Assembly: GCF_007713735.2 (NCBI RefSeq)
Contig: NZ_VMNW02000067.1
Span: forward strand, 1-50,987
Direction: 5' to 3'
DNA length: 50,987 nucleotides
From: Amycolatopsis acidicola
GTDB taxonomy: Bacteria; Actinomycetota; Actinomycetes; Mycobacteriales; Pseudonocardiaceae
Shown: in pieces, positions 39,033 to 47,091 of the stretch
Numbering within the stretch: position 1 is the first letter of the stretch
How the letters are laid out: every line of letters starts with the position of its first letter
Position numbers and translations under genes: made by a program
Notes under the pieces: model-generated
Databases searched by the model: none
What the model saw: the letters and a program-made list of their open reading frames with translations, nothing else
Told to the model about the DNA's origin: nothing

Positions 39033-39953
39033 AGCCCGGAAGGAGCGGCGGTAAGCGTTCGGGCTCACTCCGGCGATGCGTTTGAACCGGTCGCGGAATG
39101 CCGTCGGGGAGCCGAAACCGGTCAGGCTCGCGATGTGGTCCACCGATTCCGACGTGGTTTCCAGCAGGTGCTGCGCCTGGCTGATCCGGACGCGGTGCAG
39201 CCACTGCAACGGCGTGCTGCCGAGCTGGTCGCGGAACCGGCGCAACAGGGTCCGGGTGCTCATCCCGCTCTGCCGGGCGATTTCGGTGAGCGTGAGGTCG
39301 CGGCCCGCGTTGGCCCGCAGCCACTCCAGCACCGGCTCGAGCGTCGAACCGTGGGGCGCCGGGGGCAGTTCGTGCGGGATGAACTGCGCCTGGCCGCCTT
39401 CGCGTTCCAGCGGCACCACCGAACGCCGGGCGGCGTCGGCGGCGGCTTCGGAGCCCAGGTCCCGGCGGATCATGTGCAGGCACAGGTCCAGCCCCGCCGC
39501 GGCGCCGGCCGAGGTGAGGATCTGTCCATTGTCGACGTACAGGACATCGGGATCCACTGAAATCGTCGGGTACATCCGGGCCAGCTCACCCGCGGCGAGC
39601 CAGTGCGTGGTGGCGCGCAACCCGTCGAGCAGCCCGGCCGCGGCGAGCGTGAACGTGCCCGCGCAGATCGACGCGACGCGGGTGCCGCGGGCGGCCGCGC
39701 CGCGCAGGGCGTCGAGCACCATCGGGGAAACGGGTTTCGCCCCGTGCTCGGTGCCGGGCACGATGACCGTGTCCGCGTCCTCCAGCGTGTCCAGGCCCCA
39801 CGGCGCCGTGAGCGTGAACCGGCCGGCGTCGACGTGCGGCTCCGCGGCGCACACCCGCACCTGGTAGCCGGGCGTGCGGCCGAACACCTCCAGCGGGGTG
39901 CTCAGGTCGAACGGGATCACCTGGTCCAACGCGAGAACGGCCACGGTGTGCAT
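39030..39953 (-). CDS. GlxA-type regulator (DJ-1/PfpI domain plus AraC HTH)
   Basis: 307 aa. Residues 1-~185 are a DJ-1/PfpI-like domain (VAVLALDQVIPFDLSTPLEVFG, DTVIVPGTEHGAKP, VASICAGTFTLAAAGLLDGLRATTHW) with the nucleophile-elbow Cys in SICAGTF. Residues ~210-307 contain two AraC HTH motifs (LTLTEIARQSGMSTRTLLRRFRDQLGSTPLQWLHRVRI and VDHIASLTGFGSPTAFRDRFKRIAGVSPNAYRRSF). The start at 39953 has TACGTT (minus strand, 39961-39966) 7 bp upstream, suggesting a leaderless mRNA. The TAG stop is supplied by the repeat element. Confidence 0.92.
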   Translation of the reverse strand: MHTVAVLALDQVIPFDLSTPLEVFGRTPGYQVRVCAAEPHVDAGRFTLTAPWGLDTLEDADTVIVPGTEHGAKPVSPMVLDALRGAAARGTRVASICAGTFTLAAAGLLDGLRATTHWLAAGELARMYPTISVDPDVLYVDNGQILTSAGAAAGLDLCLHMIRRDLGSEAAADAARRSVVPLEREGGQAQFIPHELPPAPHGSTLEPVLEWLRANAGRDLTLTEIARQSGMSTRTLLRRFRDQLGSTPLQWLHRVRISQAQHLLETTSESVDHIASLTGFGSPTAFRDRFKRIAGVSPNAYRRSFRA

Positions 39954-40058
39954 GGCGCTCAACGTACCCCGGGACGGGGCGCGGCTGGCGAGATCCCGTC
40001 GAACCGCGGCGTTCAGGCCACTGTCCGGCCCCGTCGGCGTCCGGCTAGGTTCACTTCC

Positions 40059-40517
40059 GTGACCAAGGTTTTCCTCATACTGCACGTGTTGGCGGCGATC
40101 CTCGCCATCGGACCGGTCGCGGTGGCCGCCAGCCGGTTCCCGGCCGTGGTGCGCGCCACGCCCCAGGACGCCGTTTCGCTCCACAGACTTTGCCGGGTTT
40201 ACGCCGTGATCGGGATCGCCGTCCCGGTTTTCGGCTTCGGTACCGCCGGCGCCATGCACGTGATGGGCGACGCGTGGGTGATCGCTTCGATCGGGCTGAC
40301 CGCGCTGGCGGCCGCCGTGCTGGCGGTGATGATCCTGCCGCGCCAGCAGGCCGCGCTGGACGCCGCGCTGCAGCCCGCCGGTGAAGGCGGCTCGCAGGCC
40401 GCCACGGTCACCGCCACGGCGAAGCAGCTCGCGATGTTCACCGGGGTGTTCAACCTGCTCTGGGCGGCGGTGACCATCCTCATGATCCTCCGCCCCGGTT
40501 CGACGACCGGGGCCTAG
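40059..40517 (+). CDS. DUF2269-like membrane protein
   Basis: 152 aa with four membrane segments: FLILHVLAAILAIGPVAVAASRFP, YAVIGIAVPVFGFGTAGAMHV, WVIASIGLTALAAAVLAVMILP and LAMFTGVFNLLWAAVTILMIL. LHVLAAILAIGPV is characteristic of this uncharacterised family. GTG 40059 lacks a Shine-Dalgarno, but TAGGTT (40046-40051) ends 7 bp before it, consistent with leaderless translation. The stop shares CTAG (40514-40517) with the convergent peptidase gene. Confidence 0.8.
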   Translation: MTKVFLILHVLAAILAIGPVAVAASRFPAVVRATPQDAVSLHRLCRVYAVIGIAVPVFGFGTAGAMHVMGDAWVIASIGLTALAAAVLAVMILPRQQAALDAALQPAGEGGSQAATVTATAKQLAMFTGVFNLLWAAVTILMILRPGSTTGA

Positions 40518-42499
40518 CCGAGGAGCTCCGGCCGTTGCCACGCCTCGCCGAGTACGTGCTGGGCGAGGAACGCGAAGACCGTCTCGTACCAGAGCTTCGC
40601 GTGGTTCGGGGTGAGGACCCAGTGGTTCTCGTCCGGGAAGTACAGGAACTTGTGCGGGCTCGTCCCGTCCTCGCCCTTGGCCCTGGACAGCAGGTCCCAC
40701 CACAGCCGGAGCGCCTCGCCGACCGGCACGCGGTAGTCCTTGTCGCCGTGGATGACCAGCATCGGCGTGGTGATGTCGTCGGCGAACCGGTGCGGCGAGT
40801 TCGCTTCCGCCATCTCCGGGGTCAGCTCGCGGTGCCAGTAGCTCGACTCGTCGGTGGTGCCGCCGAACTGGTCCAGCGCCCACAACGAAGCGTGCGTGAC
40901 GATCGCGGAGAACCGCGTGGTGTGCCCGGCGACCCAGTTCGCCATGTAGCCACCGAAGGAACCGCCCATCGCCGCCGTGCGCGTGGCGTCGATGTCCGGG
41001 CGCTGCTCGGCCGCGTCGGTCACGGTCATCAGGTCCGTGAACGGCGTGCCGCCCCAGGCGCCCCAGCCGCGCCGGATGAACTCGATGCCGTACCCGGTGG
41101 ACAGCGCCGGGTCCGGCAGGAGCACCGCGTAGCCGCGGGCCACGGCCAGCCACGGGTTCCACCGCCACTGCCAGGCGTTCCACGAGTTCAAGGGACCACC
41201 GTGGATCCACAGCAGCAACGGCGCGGGCTCGTCCGCGGAAGCGTTGTGCGGCAAGGCGATCCACGCCCGCAGCGGGCTGCCGTCGGCCGCCGTGGTGGTG
41301 ACCTCGTCGAGGGTGCCGGGCAGCTCCGGCGGCTCCAGGCCGCGCAGGAACTCCACCCCGGAACCGTCCAGCGCCACGCGAACCGGGCGCGGCGGACTGT
41401 CCACAGCGGACCGGAGCGCGTACACCCAGCGCCCGTCCGGCGACACCACCGGGTCACTGAAGGCGCCTGTCTCGGTCAGCCGCACGACGACGCCCGTGGC
41501 CACGTCGACCCGCCACAACGGGCAGTGCCCGAGATCGTCGGCCGCCACGACCAGCGCGGCGCCGTCCGGCGTCCAGCGGGGCCCGCCCGGCCAGCGATCC
41601 CACTCCGGCGTCAGCGCGCGGATTTCGCCGCCGGACACGGGGGCGAGCGCGAGCCAGACGTCACCGGGGTCTTCCGGCGTGGATCGCCGTCGCGCCACGA
41701 ACGCCACCTGCGTGCCGTCGGGGGAGAAGCGGGGTGAGTCGTACTCGTGCCCGGGGTCGTCGGCCAGCGCGCGGCGTTCGCCGGTGGCGACGTCGATCAG
41801 CACGATCGTCTGCCTGTGCGCGCCGCCCGCCTCGGGCACCGTCCAGGCGGCCGCGACCGTGGTGCCGTCGCGGGAAATGTCCCAGGACGCCTCGTCGGTC
41901 AGCGCCGCGCCCGCGTCGGCCGTCAGGTCCTTCCAGTCGCCTTCGCCGCCGAGGAACAGCCTGGTGCGGTCCGGGCCGAGGTCGTGGTCCCAGAAACGGA
42001 CCGGGTATCCCTCGTGCAGGATCGCGGACACGGCGCCTTCCTTGCGGGCCTTCCGCAGCTCCGCGTCGTGCTCCACGCTGGTGGCCGAGGGCAGCACCGA
42101 CGAGCCGAGCACGATCGTGCCGGCGTCGGCCGCCACCACGGCCTGCCGGACCCCACCCGGCAGCGCGGCGATCATCCGCGCGTCACCGCCCGCGGCGGGC
42201 TGCAGCCACAGCGCCGGTTTCGCCTCCTCCTCGCTCGCCGGATCCGGCCGCTTGGAGACGAACAGCAGGTCCCCTTCGCGGGTGAAGGCCGGGCCCGACT
42301 CGCCCTCCTTGCCGCGGGTGAGCCGCCGCGCCGGGCGTTCGCCAGCCGGGTCGACCTCCCACAGGGAGCCGGTGAACTCGGTCTTCTTGCCCTCGGGCAC
42401 GGACACGCCGACCACGAGGCGGCTGCCGTCCGGCGACAGCGCCAGGCCCGCCGCCCTCGGCAGGTCCAGATACCCGGCAAGCTCGGAAAACTTGGTCAC
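40514..42499 (-). CDS. S9 family prolyl oligopeptidase (acylaminoacyl-peptidase-like)
   Basis: 661 aa from GTG. The N-terminal ~400 residues are a beta-propeller-like region with TolB/WD-type repeats (LSPDGSRLVVGV, FSPDGTQVAFVA, WTPDGAALVVAADD, VSPDGRWVYAL). The C-terminal alpha/beta-hydrolase has LLLWIHGGPLNSWNAW, nucleophile S514 in MGGSFGGYM, the acid in VIHGDKDYRVP and the His in DENHW. It has no signal peptide, so it is probably a cytoplasmic peptidase acting on short or N-acylated peptides. Confidence 0.93.
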   Translation of the reverse strand: MTKFSELAGYLDLPRAAGLALSPDGSRLVVGVSVPEGKKTEFTGSLWEVDPAGERPARRLTRGKEGESGPAFTREGDLLFVSKRPDPASEEEAKPALWLQPAAGGDARMIAALPGGVRQAVVAADAGTIVLGSSVLPSATSVEHDAELRKARKEGAVSAILHEGYPVRFWDHDLGPDRTRLFLGGEGDWKDLTADAGAALTDEASWDISRDGTTVAAAWTVPEAGGAHRQTIVLIDVATGERRALADDPGHEYDSPRFSPDGTQVAFVARRRSTPEDPGDVWLALAPVSGGEIRALTPEWDRWPGGPRWTPDGAALVVAADDLGHCPLWRVDVATGVVVRLTETGAFSDPVVSPDGRWVYALRSAVDSPPRPVRVALDGSGVEFLRGLEPPELPGTLDEVTTTAADGSPLRAWIALPHNASADEPAPLLLWIHGGPLNSWNAWQWRWNPWLAVARGYAVLLPDPALSTGYGIEFIRRGWGAWGGTPFTDLMTVTDAAEQRPDIDATRTAAMGGSFGGYMANWVAGHTTRFSAIVTHASLWALDQFGGTTDESSYWHRELTPEMAEANSPHRFADDITTPMLVIHGDKDYRVPVGEALRLWWDLLSRAKGEDGTSPHKFLYFPDENHWVLTPNHAKLWYETVFAFLAQHVLGEAWQRPELLG

Positions 42500-42562
42500 C
42501 TGATCTTCTTACCACCGGCGGGCGCACCGGCGGGAGAGAATCCGCAAAAGTCCATTGTGGAC

Positions 42563-42751
42563 TTACCGTTCGTTCGGGATGATCACCCACAGCAGCAGGT
42601 AGATGAGAAACTGCGGGCCCGGCAGCAGGCAGGACAGCACGAAGAGCAGGCGCACCGTGCCCGGCCGCCAGCCGTAGCGGGCGGCGAGGCCCCCGCAGAC
42701 CCCGGCGATCCACCGGTCGGAACGGGACCTCGTCAAGGTTGTCGTCGTCAT
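42563..42751 (-). CDS. PspC-domain protein
   Basis: 62 aa. RSDRWIAGVCGGLAARYGWRPGTVRLLFVLSCLLPGPQFLIYLLLWVIIPNE is a complete PspC domain: an amphipathic start with GVCGGLA, then one hydrophobic segment ending in the typical LLWVIIP. Single-domain PspC proteins are membrane-anchored and linked to envelope stress, but the precise role is unknown. It is divergent from the chitinase gene. Confidence 0.9.
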   Translation of the reverse strand: MTTTTLTRSRSDRWIAGVCGGLAARYGWRPGTVRLLFVLSCLLPGPQFLIYLLLWVIIPNER

Positions 42752-42929
42752 GCCTCAACCCTGCCGTGCGGGCGGCGGGCCCGCATCGGGAACGACCCGG
42801 AGGCGGACCCGGAGATGTCCCTCAGCCCGCTGCCCGGGCACCCCGTCCGAAAGTAGGCAGTGGTCTTGACCACGCGTATTGGTCTAGTCCACATTACGGG
42901 GTGCTACTCCCGCTTCCGAGGAGGAAAAA
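42752..42929 (+). promoter_or_regulatory. Chitinase promoter with two TGGTCT-N-GACC (DasR/ChiR-type) boxes
   Basis: Box 1 is the perfect dyad GTGGTC-TT-GACCAC (42860-42873). Box 2 is TTGGTCTAGTCCAC (42879-42892). Their TGGTC starts are 19 bp apart. Both resemble the TGGTCTAGACCA consensus of DasR, the GlcNAc-responsive GntR repressor, and the 12-bp repeats of Streptomyces chitinase promoters. TTGACC within box 1 could be the -35. GAGGAGG precedes the ATG at 42930. Nothing else is seen in this 178-bp region. Confidence 0.7.
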
Positions 42930-44150
42930 ATGCGCACTCGCAGGATCGGTCCGGTCCTCGCCGCCGTCGCGGTCGCCGCCGGCACCGCGGCCACCCTCGC
43001 CACCCACGGAGCTTCGGCCTCGGTCAACGCCACCGCCGCGCTGAGCGACAACTGGTACGCCTCCGCCCCGTACCTGATGCCCCAGAGCAACAACCCGCCC
43101 GACCCGGCCGCGGTGATGTCCGCGACCGGGCAGAAAGCCTTCCAGCTCGCGTTCATCCTCGCGCCCAGCGGTGGCGGCTGCAGCCCCACCTGGGACGGGA
43201 CGTCCGCGGTCTCCTCCGACACCACGGTCACCGGCGTGGTCAACAAGATCCGCGGCGCCGGCGGCGACGTTTCCGTGTCCGTCGGCGGGTACGGCGGCAC
43301 GAAACTCGGCCAGACCTGCTCCGACGCGAACGCCACCGCGGCCGCCTACCAGCAGGTGATCGACAAGTACTCGCTGCACGCCCTCGACTTCGACCTGGAA
43401 GAACCGGAGTACGAGAACGACGCCGCGATCAACAACGAGCTCGGCGCCGCGCAGATCCTGCAGCGCGACAACCCCGGCCTGTTCGTGTCGGTCACGATGC
43501 CGGGCACCGCCGCGGGCACCGGCTGGTTCGGCACCCAGTTGCTGGACAAGGCGAAGACGCTCGGCTTCACCCCGGACAACTTCTCGATCATGCCCTTCGA
43601 CGGCGGGTTCAACGGCGCGTCCTCGCAGACCTCCGCGCTGGAGGCGTTCCACTCGCTGCTGATGAGCCACCTCGGCTGGGACAGCGCGACCGCCTACGCC
43701 CACGAGGGTTTCTCCGGCATGAACGGCAAGAGCGACGCCGGCGAGTACTTCTACCAGGCCGATTTCCAGACCGTGCTGGACTACGCGACGGGCCACGGGC
43801 TGGGCCGGTTCACGTACTGGTCGGTGAACCGCGACCGTGCCTGCACCACCACGACCGACAACGGGGTGTGCAGCAACGTTCCGCAGAGTGACTGGGACTT
43901 CACGAAGTACACCGCGAAGTTCGCCGGCGCCACCCCGCCCACCTCGGGCACCACCACCACGACGACTACTACCACGACCACGCCGGGCAACGGCGGCAGC
44001 TGCGCGGCGGCGGCCTGGAGCGCGACCACCGCATACAACGGAGGAGCGGTCGTCTCCTACAACGGGCACAAGTGGACCGCCAAGTGGTGGACCTACGGCG
44101 ACACCCCCGGCGGAGCCGCCGGAGTCTGGACCGACAACGGCGCCTGCTAG
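42930..44150 (+). CDS. Secreted GH18 chitinase with C-terminal CBM5/12
   Basis: 406 aa. The signal peptide is RTRRIGPVLAAVAVAAGTAATLA with cleavage near GASAS. The GH18 barrel has the catalytic DxDxE as LDFDLEEPE (D153, D155, E157), preceded by GGDVSVSVGGYGG. After a TTSG-(T)n-PG linker (residues ~340-352), a carbohydrate-binding module of the CBM5/12 type follows (AWSATTAYNGGAVVSYNGHKWTAKWWTYGDTPGG, WTDNGAC) with surface Trp/Tyr. It hydrolyses chitin outside the cell. Two DasR/ChiR-type boxes control it. The TAG stop comes from element copy 3. Confidence 0.94.
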   Translation: MRTRRIGPVLAAVAVAAGTAATLATHGASASVNATAALSDNWYASAPYLMPQSNNPPDPAAVMSATGQKAFQLAFILAPSGGGCSPTWDGTSAVSSDTTVTGVVNKIRGAGGDVSVSVGGYGGTKLGQTCSDANATAAAYQQVIDKYSLHALDFDLEEPEYENDAAINNELGAAQILQRDNPGLFVSVTMPGTAAGTGWFGTQLLDKAKTLGFTPDNFSIMPFDGGFNGASSQTSALEAFHSLLMSHLGWDSATAYAHEGFSGMNGKSDAGEYFYQADFQTVLDYATGHGLGRFTYWSVNRDRACTTTTDNGVCSNVPQSDWDFTKYTAKFAGATPPTSGTTTTTTTTTTTPGNGGSCAAAAWSATTAYNGGAVVSYNGHKWTAKWWTYGDTPGGAAGVWTDNGAC

Positions 44151-44351
44151 GAACTGTTGTGAAAAGTGGTTTGCGTGGCGGTGCGGGTGGGGGCCCCTCC
44201 CGTCACCCGCCACCACCCTCAAGGACACGCTTCGCGCGACGGAGCCTTCACCACTTCGGAGCTGTCCTCGCCAGCGGCCACCTCAGAACCCCCGGCGGTG
44301 CAAGGTGACGGCCCACCGCAAGCGGCTCCGCCGCTTGTCGAACACAACCTA
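44148..44351. repeat. TAGG...CCTA convergent-gene element, copy 3 (204 bp)
   Basis: It starts TAGGAACTGTTGTGAAAAG and ends TTGTCGAACACAACCTA. The terminal modules match copies 1 and 2; the middle shares GGGGCCCCTCCCGTC and CCCCCGGCGGTG with copy 2 but contains an extra ~35 bp. The first TAG terminates the chitinase; the last CTA is the stop of the convergent exported-protein gene. Confidence 0.88.
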
Positions 44352-44846
44352 GGTGGTCTGGATGGCGGGTGGGTGGCCGTTCCACGTGACGAAGCAGGAC
44401 GAGGTCGTCCCGTTCTGGGAGAAGTCGACGCGGAGCCAGCCATCCGCCTGCCACGCTTGCACCTGCCAGCCCGGCTCCGGGGTCGCGGACACGAGTTTGG
44501 CGTAGGTGTCGGTCATTTCCAGCACCACGCGCCCGCCCCTGAGCTGCACGCTCCGGATGTCCGGGGCCGCGGACGAGGAAGGGGGCGGCGTCGTGGTGGT
44601 GGTCGGCGCCGAACTGCTGCTGGTGCGGGAAGACGACGACGGCGGCGGCTCAGTGGTGGTCGTCGCGGGCGGGGACGGGGGCGGGCTCGACGTGTCGGGA
44701 ACCGGCGCTTCCACCGCGATGGCCTGCGGCGCGGCGGCTTCCGAGGTGTCCTCCGACAGCACGGCGTGCACCCCGAACCAGGACATCCCGATGCCCAGCG
44801 CGGTGGCGGCCACCCAGGCCAGCAAATGCAGCAGCGGTCGCTTCAT
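44349..44846 (-). CDS. Exported or membrane-anchored protein with Ser/Thr/Pro-rich linker
   Basis: 165 aa. KRPLLHLLAWVAATALGIGMSWFGVHAVL is a signal or anchor segment. Residues ~40-95 are a Ser/Thr/Pro-rich linker. The C-terminal ~70 residues (IRSVQLRGGRVVLEMTDTYAKLVSATPEPGWQVQAWQADGWLRVDFSQNG...) form a small beta domain with one Cys. No family is recognised. It is divergently placed 43 bp from the response-regulator gene, so it may be a target or sensor partner of that two-component system. The TAG stop is from element copy 3. Confidence 0.75.
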   Translation of the reverse strand: MKRPLLHLLAWVAATALGIGMSWFGVHAVLSEDTSEAAAPQAIAVEAPVPDTSSPPPSPPATTTTEPPPSSSSRTSSSSAPTTTTTPPPSSSAAPDIRSVQLRGGRVVLEMTDTYAKLVSATPEPGWQVQAWQADGWLRVDFSQNGTTSSCFVTWNGHPPAIQTT

Positions 44847-44889
44847 CGCCCGACATCCTGCCTCATCGCGGTGCGTACGGTAGCGCGGT

Positions 44890-45570
44890 ATGGCGACAGT
44901 TCTGGTGGTCGAGGACGACGTGTCCGTGCGGGCCGCGCTGGTCCGGCACCTGTCCGGCGCGGGCCACGCGGTGCGGAGTGTCGGCACGGCGCTGGAGGCG
45001 TTGCGCGAGGCCACGCAGGTCGGCTGCGATCTCGTGGTGCTCGATCTCGGCCTGCCCGACCTCGACGGCGCCGAGGCGCTGCGGATGCTCCGCGGGGTCA
45101 CCGACGTGCCGGTGGTCGTCGCCACGGCGCGCGACGACGAAGCCGGGATCGTCCGGTTGCTGAACAGCGGCGCGGACGACTACCTCGTCAAACCGTTCTC
45201 GCCGGAGCACCTCAACGCCCGGATTTCCGCCGTGCTGCGGCGTTCCAGCCCGGTCAGCGAGACGCCGGTGCTGCGCGTCGGCGGGCTTTCGGTCGACCCG
45301 CGGCGCCGCGAAGTGGTGCTGGACGGCCGGGTGCTCGATCTGACGCGCCGGGAGTTCGACCTGCTGGCGTTCCTCGCCGCGCGGCCGGGAGTCGTGGTGC
45401 AGCGCCGGGAATTGCTCGCCGCGGTGTGGCAGCAGTCCTACGGCGGGGACCAGACCATCGACGTGCACTTGTCGTGGCTGCGCCGGAAACTGGGCGAGAC
45501 GGCCGCGCGGCCGCGGTACCTGCACACGGTGCGCGGGGTGGGCGTCAAGCTCGAGGCGCCGCGCTCATGA
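44890..45570 (+). CDS. OmpR-family response regulator
   Basis: 226 aa. The receiver domain has the acidic pocket VEDD (E8-D10), phospho-acceptor D52 in LVVLDLGLPD, TAR(D) and YLVKPF with the conserved Lys. The C-terminal winged HTH is LDLTRREFDLLAFLAARPGVVVQRRELLAAVW ... TIDVHLSWLRRKLGE ... VRGVGVKLE. TACGGT (44876-44881) ends 8 bp before the ATG, so the transcript is probably leaderless. It is coupled to the kinase gene by a 4-bp overlap. Location between two chitinase genes suggests control of chitin use, as for ChiR/ChiS of Streptomyces, though it is OmpR-type. Confidence 0.93.
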   Translation: MATVLVVEDDVSVRAALVRHLSGAGHAVRSVGTALEALREATQVGCDLVVLDLGLPDLDGAEALRMLRGVTDVPVVVATARDDEAGIVRLLNSGADDYLVKPFSPEHLNARISAVLRRSSPVSETPVLRVGGLSVDPRRREVVLDGRVLDLTRREFDLLAFLAARPGVVVQRRELLAAVWQQSYGGDQTIDVHLSWLRRKLGETAARPRYLHTVRGVGVKLEAPRS

Positions 45571-46937
45571 GGTGGGCGCTGGTGCGGGTCGCCGTCGCGG
45601 TGACCACGATGGTGGCGCTGGCTTTCCTCGTGCCGCTGGGGTTGATGGTGCGCGAGACGGCGCACGACCGCGCGTTCAACGCCGCCGAGCGCCAGGCCGC
45701 GGAACTCGGTCCGGCGCTGGCGATCACCACCGACCACACGGCGTTGCAGCGCGCGCTGGCCAGTACGAGCGGTGGCGCGCAGGGCCTGATCGCGGTGCAC
45801 GTGCCCGAAGACGGCGGGCTGAGCACGCTCGGCACGCCACGGGCGGACGCCTTGCAGCTGGCCTCGGCCACGGCCAGCGGGCGGTCTTCGACGGTCGGTG
45901 TGCCGGGCGGATTCGCGCTGCTGCAACCGGTCGCGGTCGACAACGCGCGGATCGCGGTCGTCGAAGTCTTCGTGCCGGAGGCCGCTTTGAGTCAGGGCGT
46001 CACCGCCGCTTGGCTGGTGTTGAGCGGGGTGGCGGCGGCGCTCGTGCTCATTTCGGTGTTGGTGGCGGACAGGCTCGGCACCCGGATCGTCGGCGCCGCG
46101 CGGCGGCTGGCCACCGCGGCCCGCGAGCTCGGCTCCGGTGACCTGCGCGCCCGCGCCCCGGCCCGCGACCGCGATGCGCCGCCGGAGCTGCGGGAGGCGG
46201 CCGCGGCGTTCAACGCGATGGCCGCCAGGGTGCAGCAACTCCTTGCCACGGAACGGGAACTGGCCGCGGACCTGTCGCACCGGCTGCGCACCCCGCTGAC
46301 CGTGCTGCGGCTCAACACCGCGGCGCTGGGGGAGACCGAGGCCGCCGACCAGACGCGGCACGCGGTGGCGCGGCTGGAGCACGAGGTGGACCAGATCATC
46401 CGCGCCGCCCGCGGCCGGGGCGACGACGAAACCGTCGTGCTGGGCTGCGACGCGGCCGACGTGGTGCGCGACCGGACCGATTTCTGGTCCGCGCTGGCCG
46501 AGGACCAGAGCCGGCGCTGGCGGGTGACCGGCACCGAGGGACGCGCGCTCGTGCCGGTGTCACGCGCGGACCTGGTCGCCGCGGTGGATGCCGTGCTGGG
46601 CAACGTCTTCCGGCATACGGCGGAGGGCGTGGACTTCGCGGTGGACGTGCGCGCGACCGACCACGCGGTGACCGTGCGGGTGTTCGACGCCGGGCCGGGC
46701 ATCGCCGATCCCGAGGCCGCGCTCCGGCGGGGCGCGGGCGTCGGCGGCGCCGGGTCGACGGGCCTGGGCCTGGACATCGCGCGGCGCGTGGCCGAGTCCA
46801 CCGGCGGCGACGTCGTCATCGGCCGTTCCCCCCTGGGCGGCGCGGATATCCGCATCCGGCTGCGCACCGCGCCCGCGGCTGCCACCACCGGGCGCCGCAC
46901 CCGGCACCGGCGGTCGCGGAGCCTGACGCGCTCCTGA
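45567..46937 (+). CDS. Sensor histidine kinase
   Basis: 456 aa. TM1 is at ~5-27, an extracytoplasmic sensor region at ~28-148, and TM2 at ~150-173. The HAMP region is DRLGTRIVGAARRLATAARELGSGDLRAR. The H-box is ADLSHRLRTPLTVLRL with H238. In the catalytic domain the N-box region is DAVLGNVFRHTAEG, G1 is DAGPGI and G2 is GSTGLGLDIARRVAE. The Arg-rich tail TTGRRTRHRRSRSLTRS is unusual. The sensory ligand is unknown; chitin oligosaccharide or envelope stress is plausible from the neighbours. Confidence 0.92.
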   Translation: MRWALVRVAVAVTTMVALAFLVPLGLMVRETAHDRAFNAAERQAAELGPALAITTDHTALQRALASTSGGAQGLIAVHVPEDGGLSTLGTPRADALQLASATASGRSSTVGVPGGFALLQPVAVDNARIAVVEVFVPEAALSQGVTAAWLVLSGVAAALVLISVLVADRLGTRIVGAARRLATAARELGSGDLRARAPARDRDAPPELREAAAAFNAMAARVQQLLATERELAADLSHRLRTPLTVLRLNTAALGETEAADQTRHAVARLEHEVDQIIRAARGRGDDETVVLGCDAADVVRDRTDFWSALAEDQSRRWRVTGTEGRALVPVSRADLVAAVDAVLGNVFRHTAEGVDFAVDVRATDHAVTVRVFDAGPGIADPEAALRRGAGVGGAGSTGLGLDIARRVAESTGGDVVIGRSPLGGADIRIRLRTAPAAATTGRRTRHRRSRSLTRS

Positions 46938-46962
46938 GCCCGCCGCCGCGCCCCTGATCCAC

Positions 46963-47053
46963 ACTGGTCTGGACCTTCTTCCTTAACTCCTCCTTAAGAG
47001 ACCTTTCGCGGTCCCTGAGCACGGGCCGTGACCGCTCGGATGCGGGCTAGCGT
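46963..47053 (+). promoter_or_regulatory. DasR/ChiR-type box and promoter of the second chitinase
   Basis: ACTGGTCTGGACCTTC (46963-46978) matches TGGTCTAGACC with one mismatch and resembles the boxes of the first chitinase. CCTTAACTCCTCCTTAAG (46981-46998) contains a TTAA repeat spaced by about a turn, a possible response-regulator site. TAGCGT (47048-47053) is a likely -10. AAGGAGGT lies just before the ATG at 47092, an ideal Shine-Dalgarno. Confidence 0.6.
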
Positions 47054-47091
47054 CCGCCCGCGAAAGCCCGATCCAAGGAGGTAAACACGCA

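Noticed and set aside
40514..41264. Continuous minus-strand frame extending the GlxA-type gene upstream to 41264
   Set aside because: The segment above 39953 is antisense to the DUF2269 and peptidase regions, and the family N-terminus (HTVAVLALD) begins at 39953, with a -10 just upstream.
43948..43984. ACC/ACG trinucleotide run as a microsatellite
   Set aside because: It encodes the Thr linker between the catalytic and binding domains of the chitinase; similar linkers occur in the CAP protein and the second chitinase.
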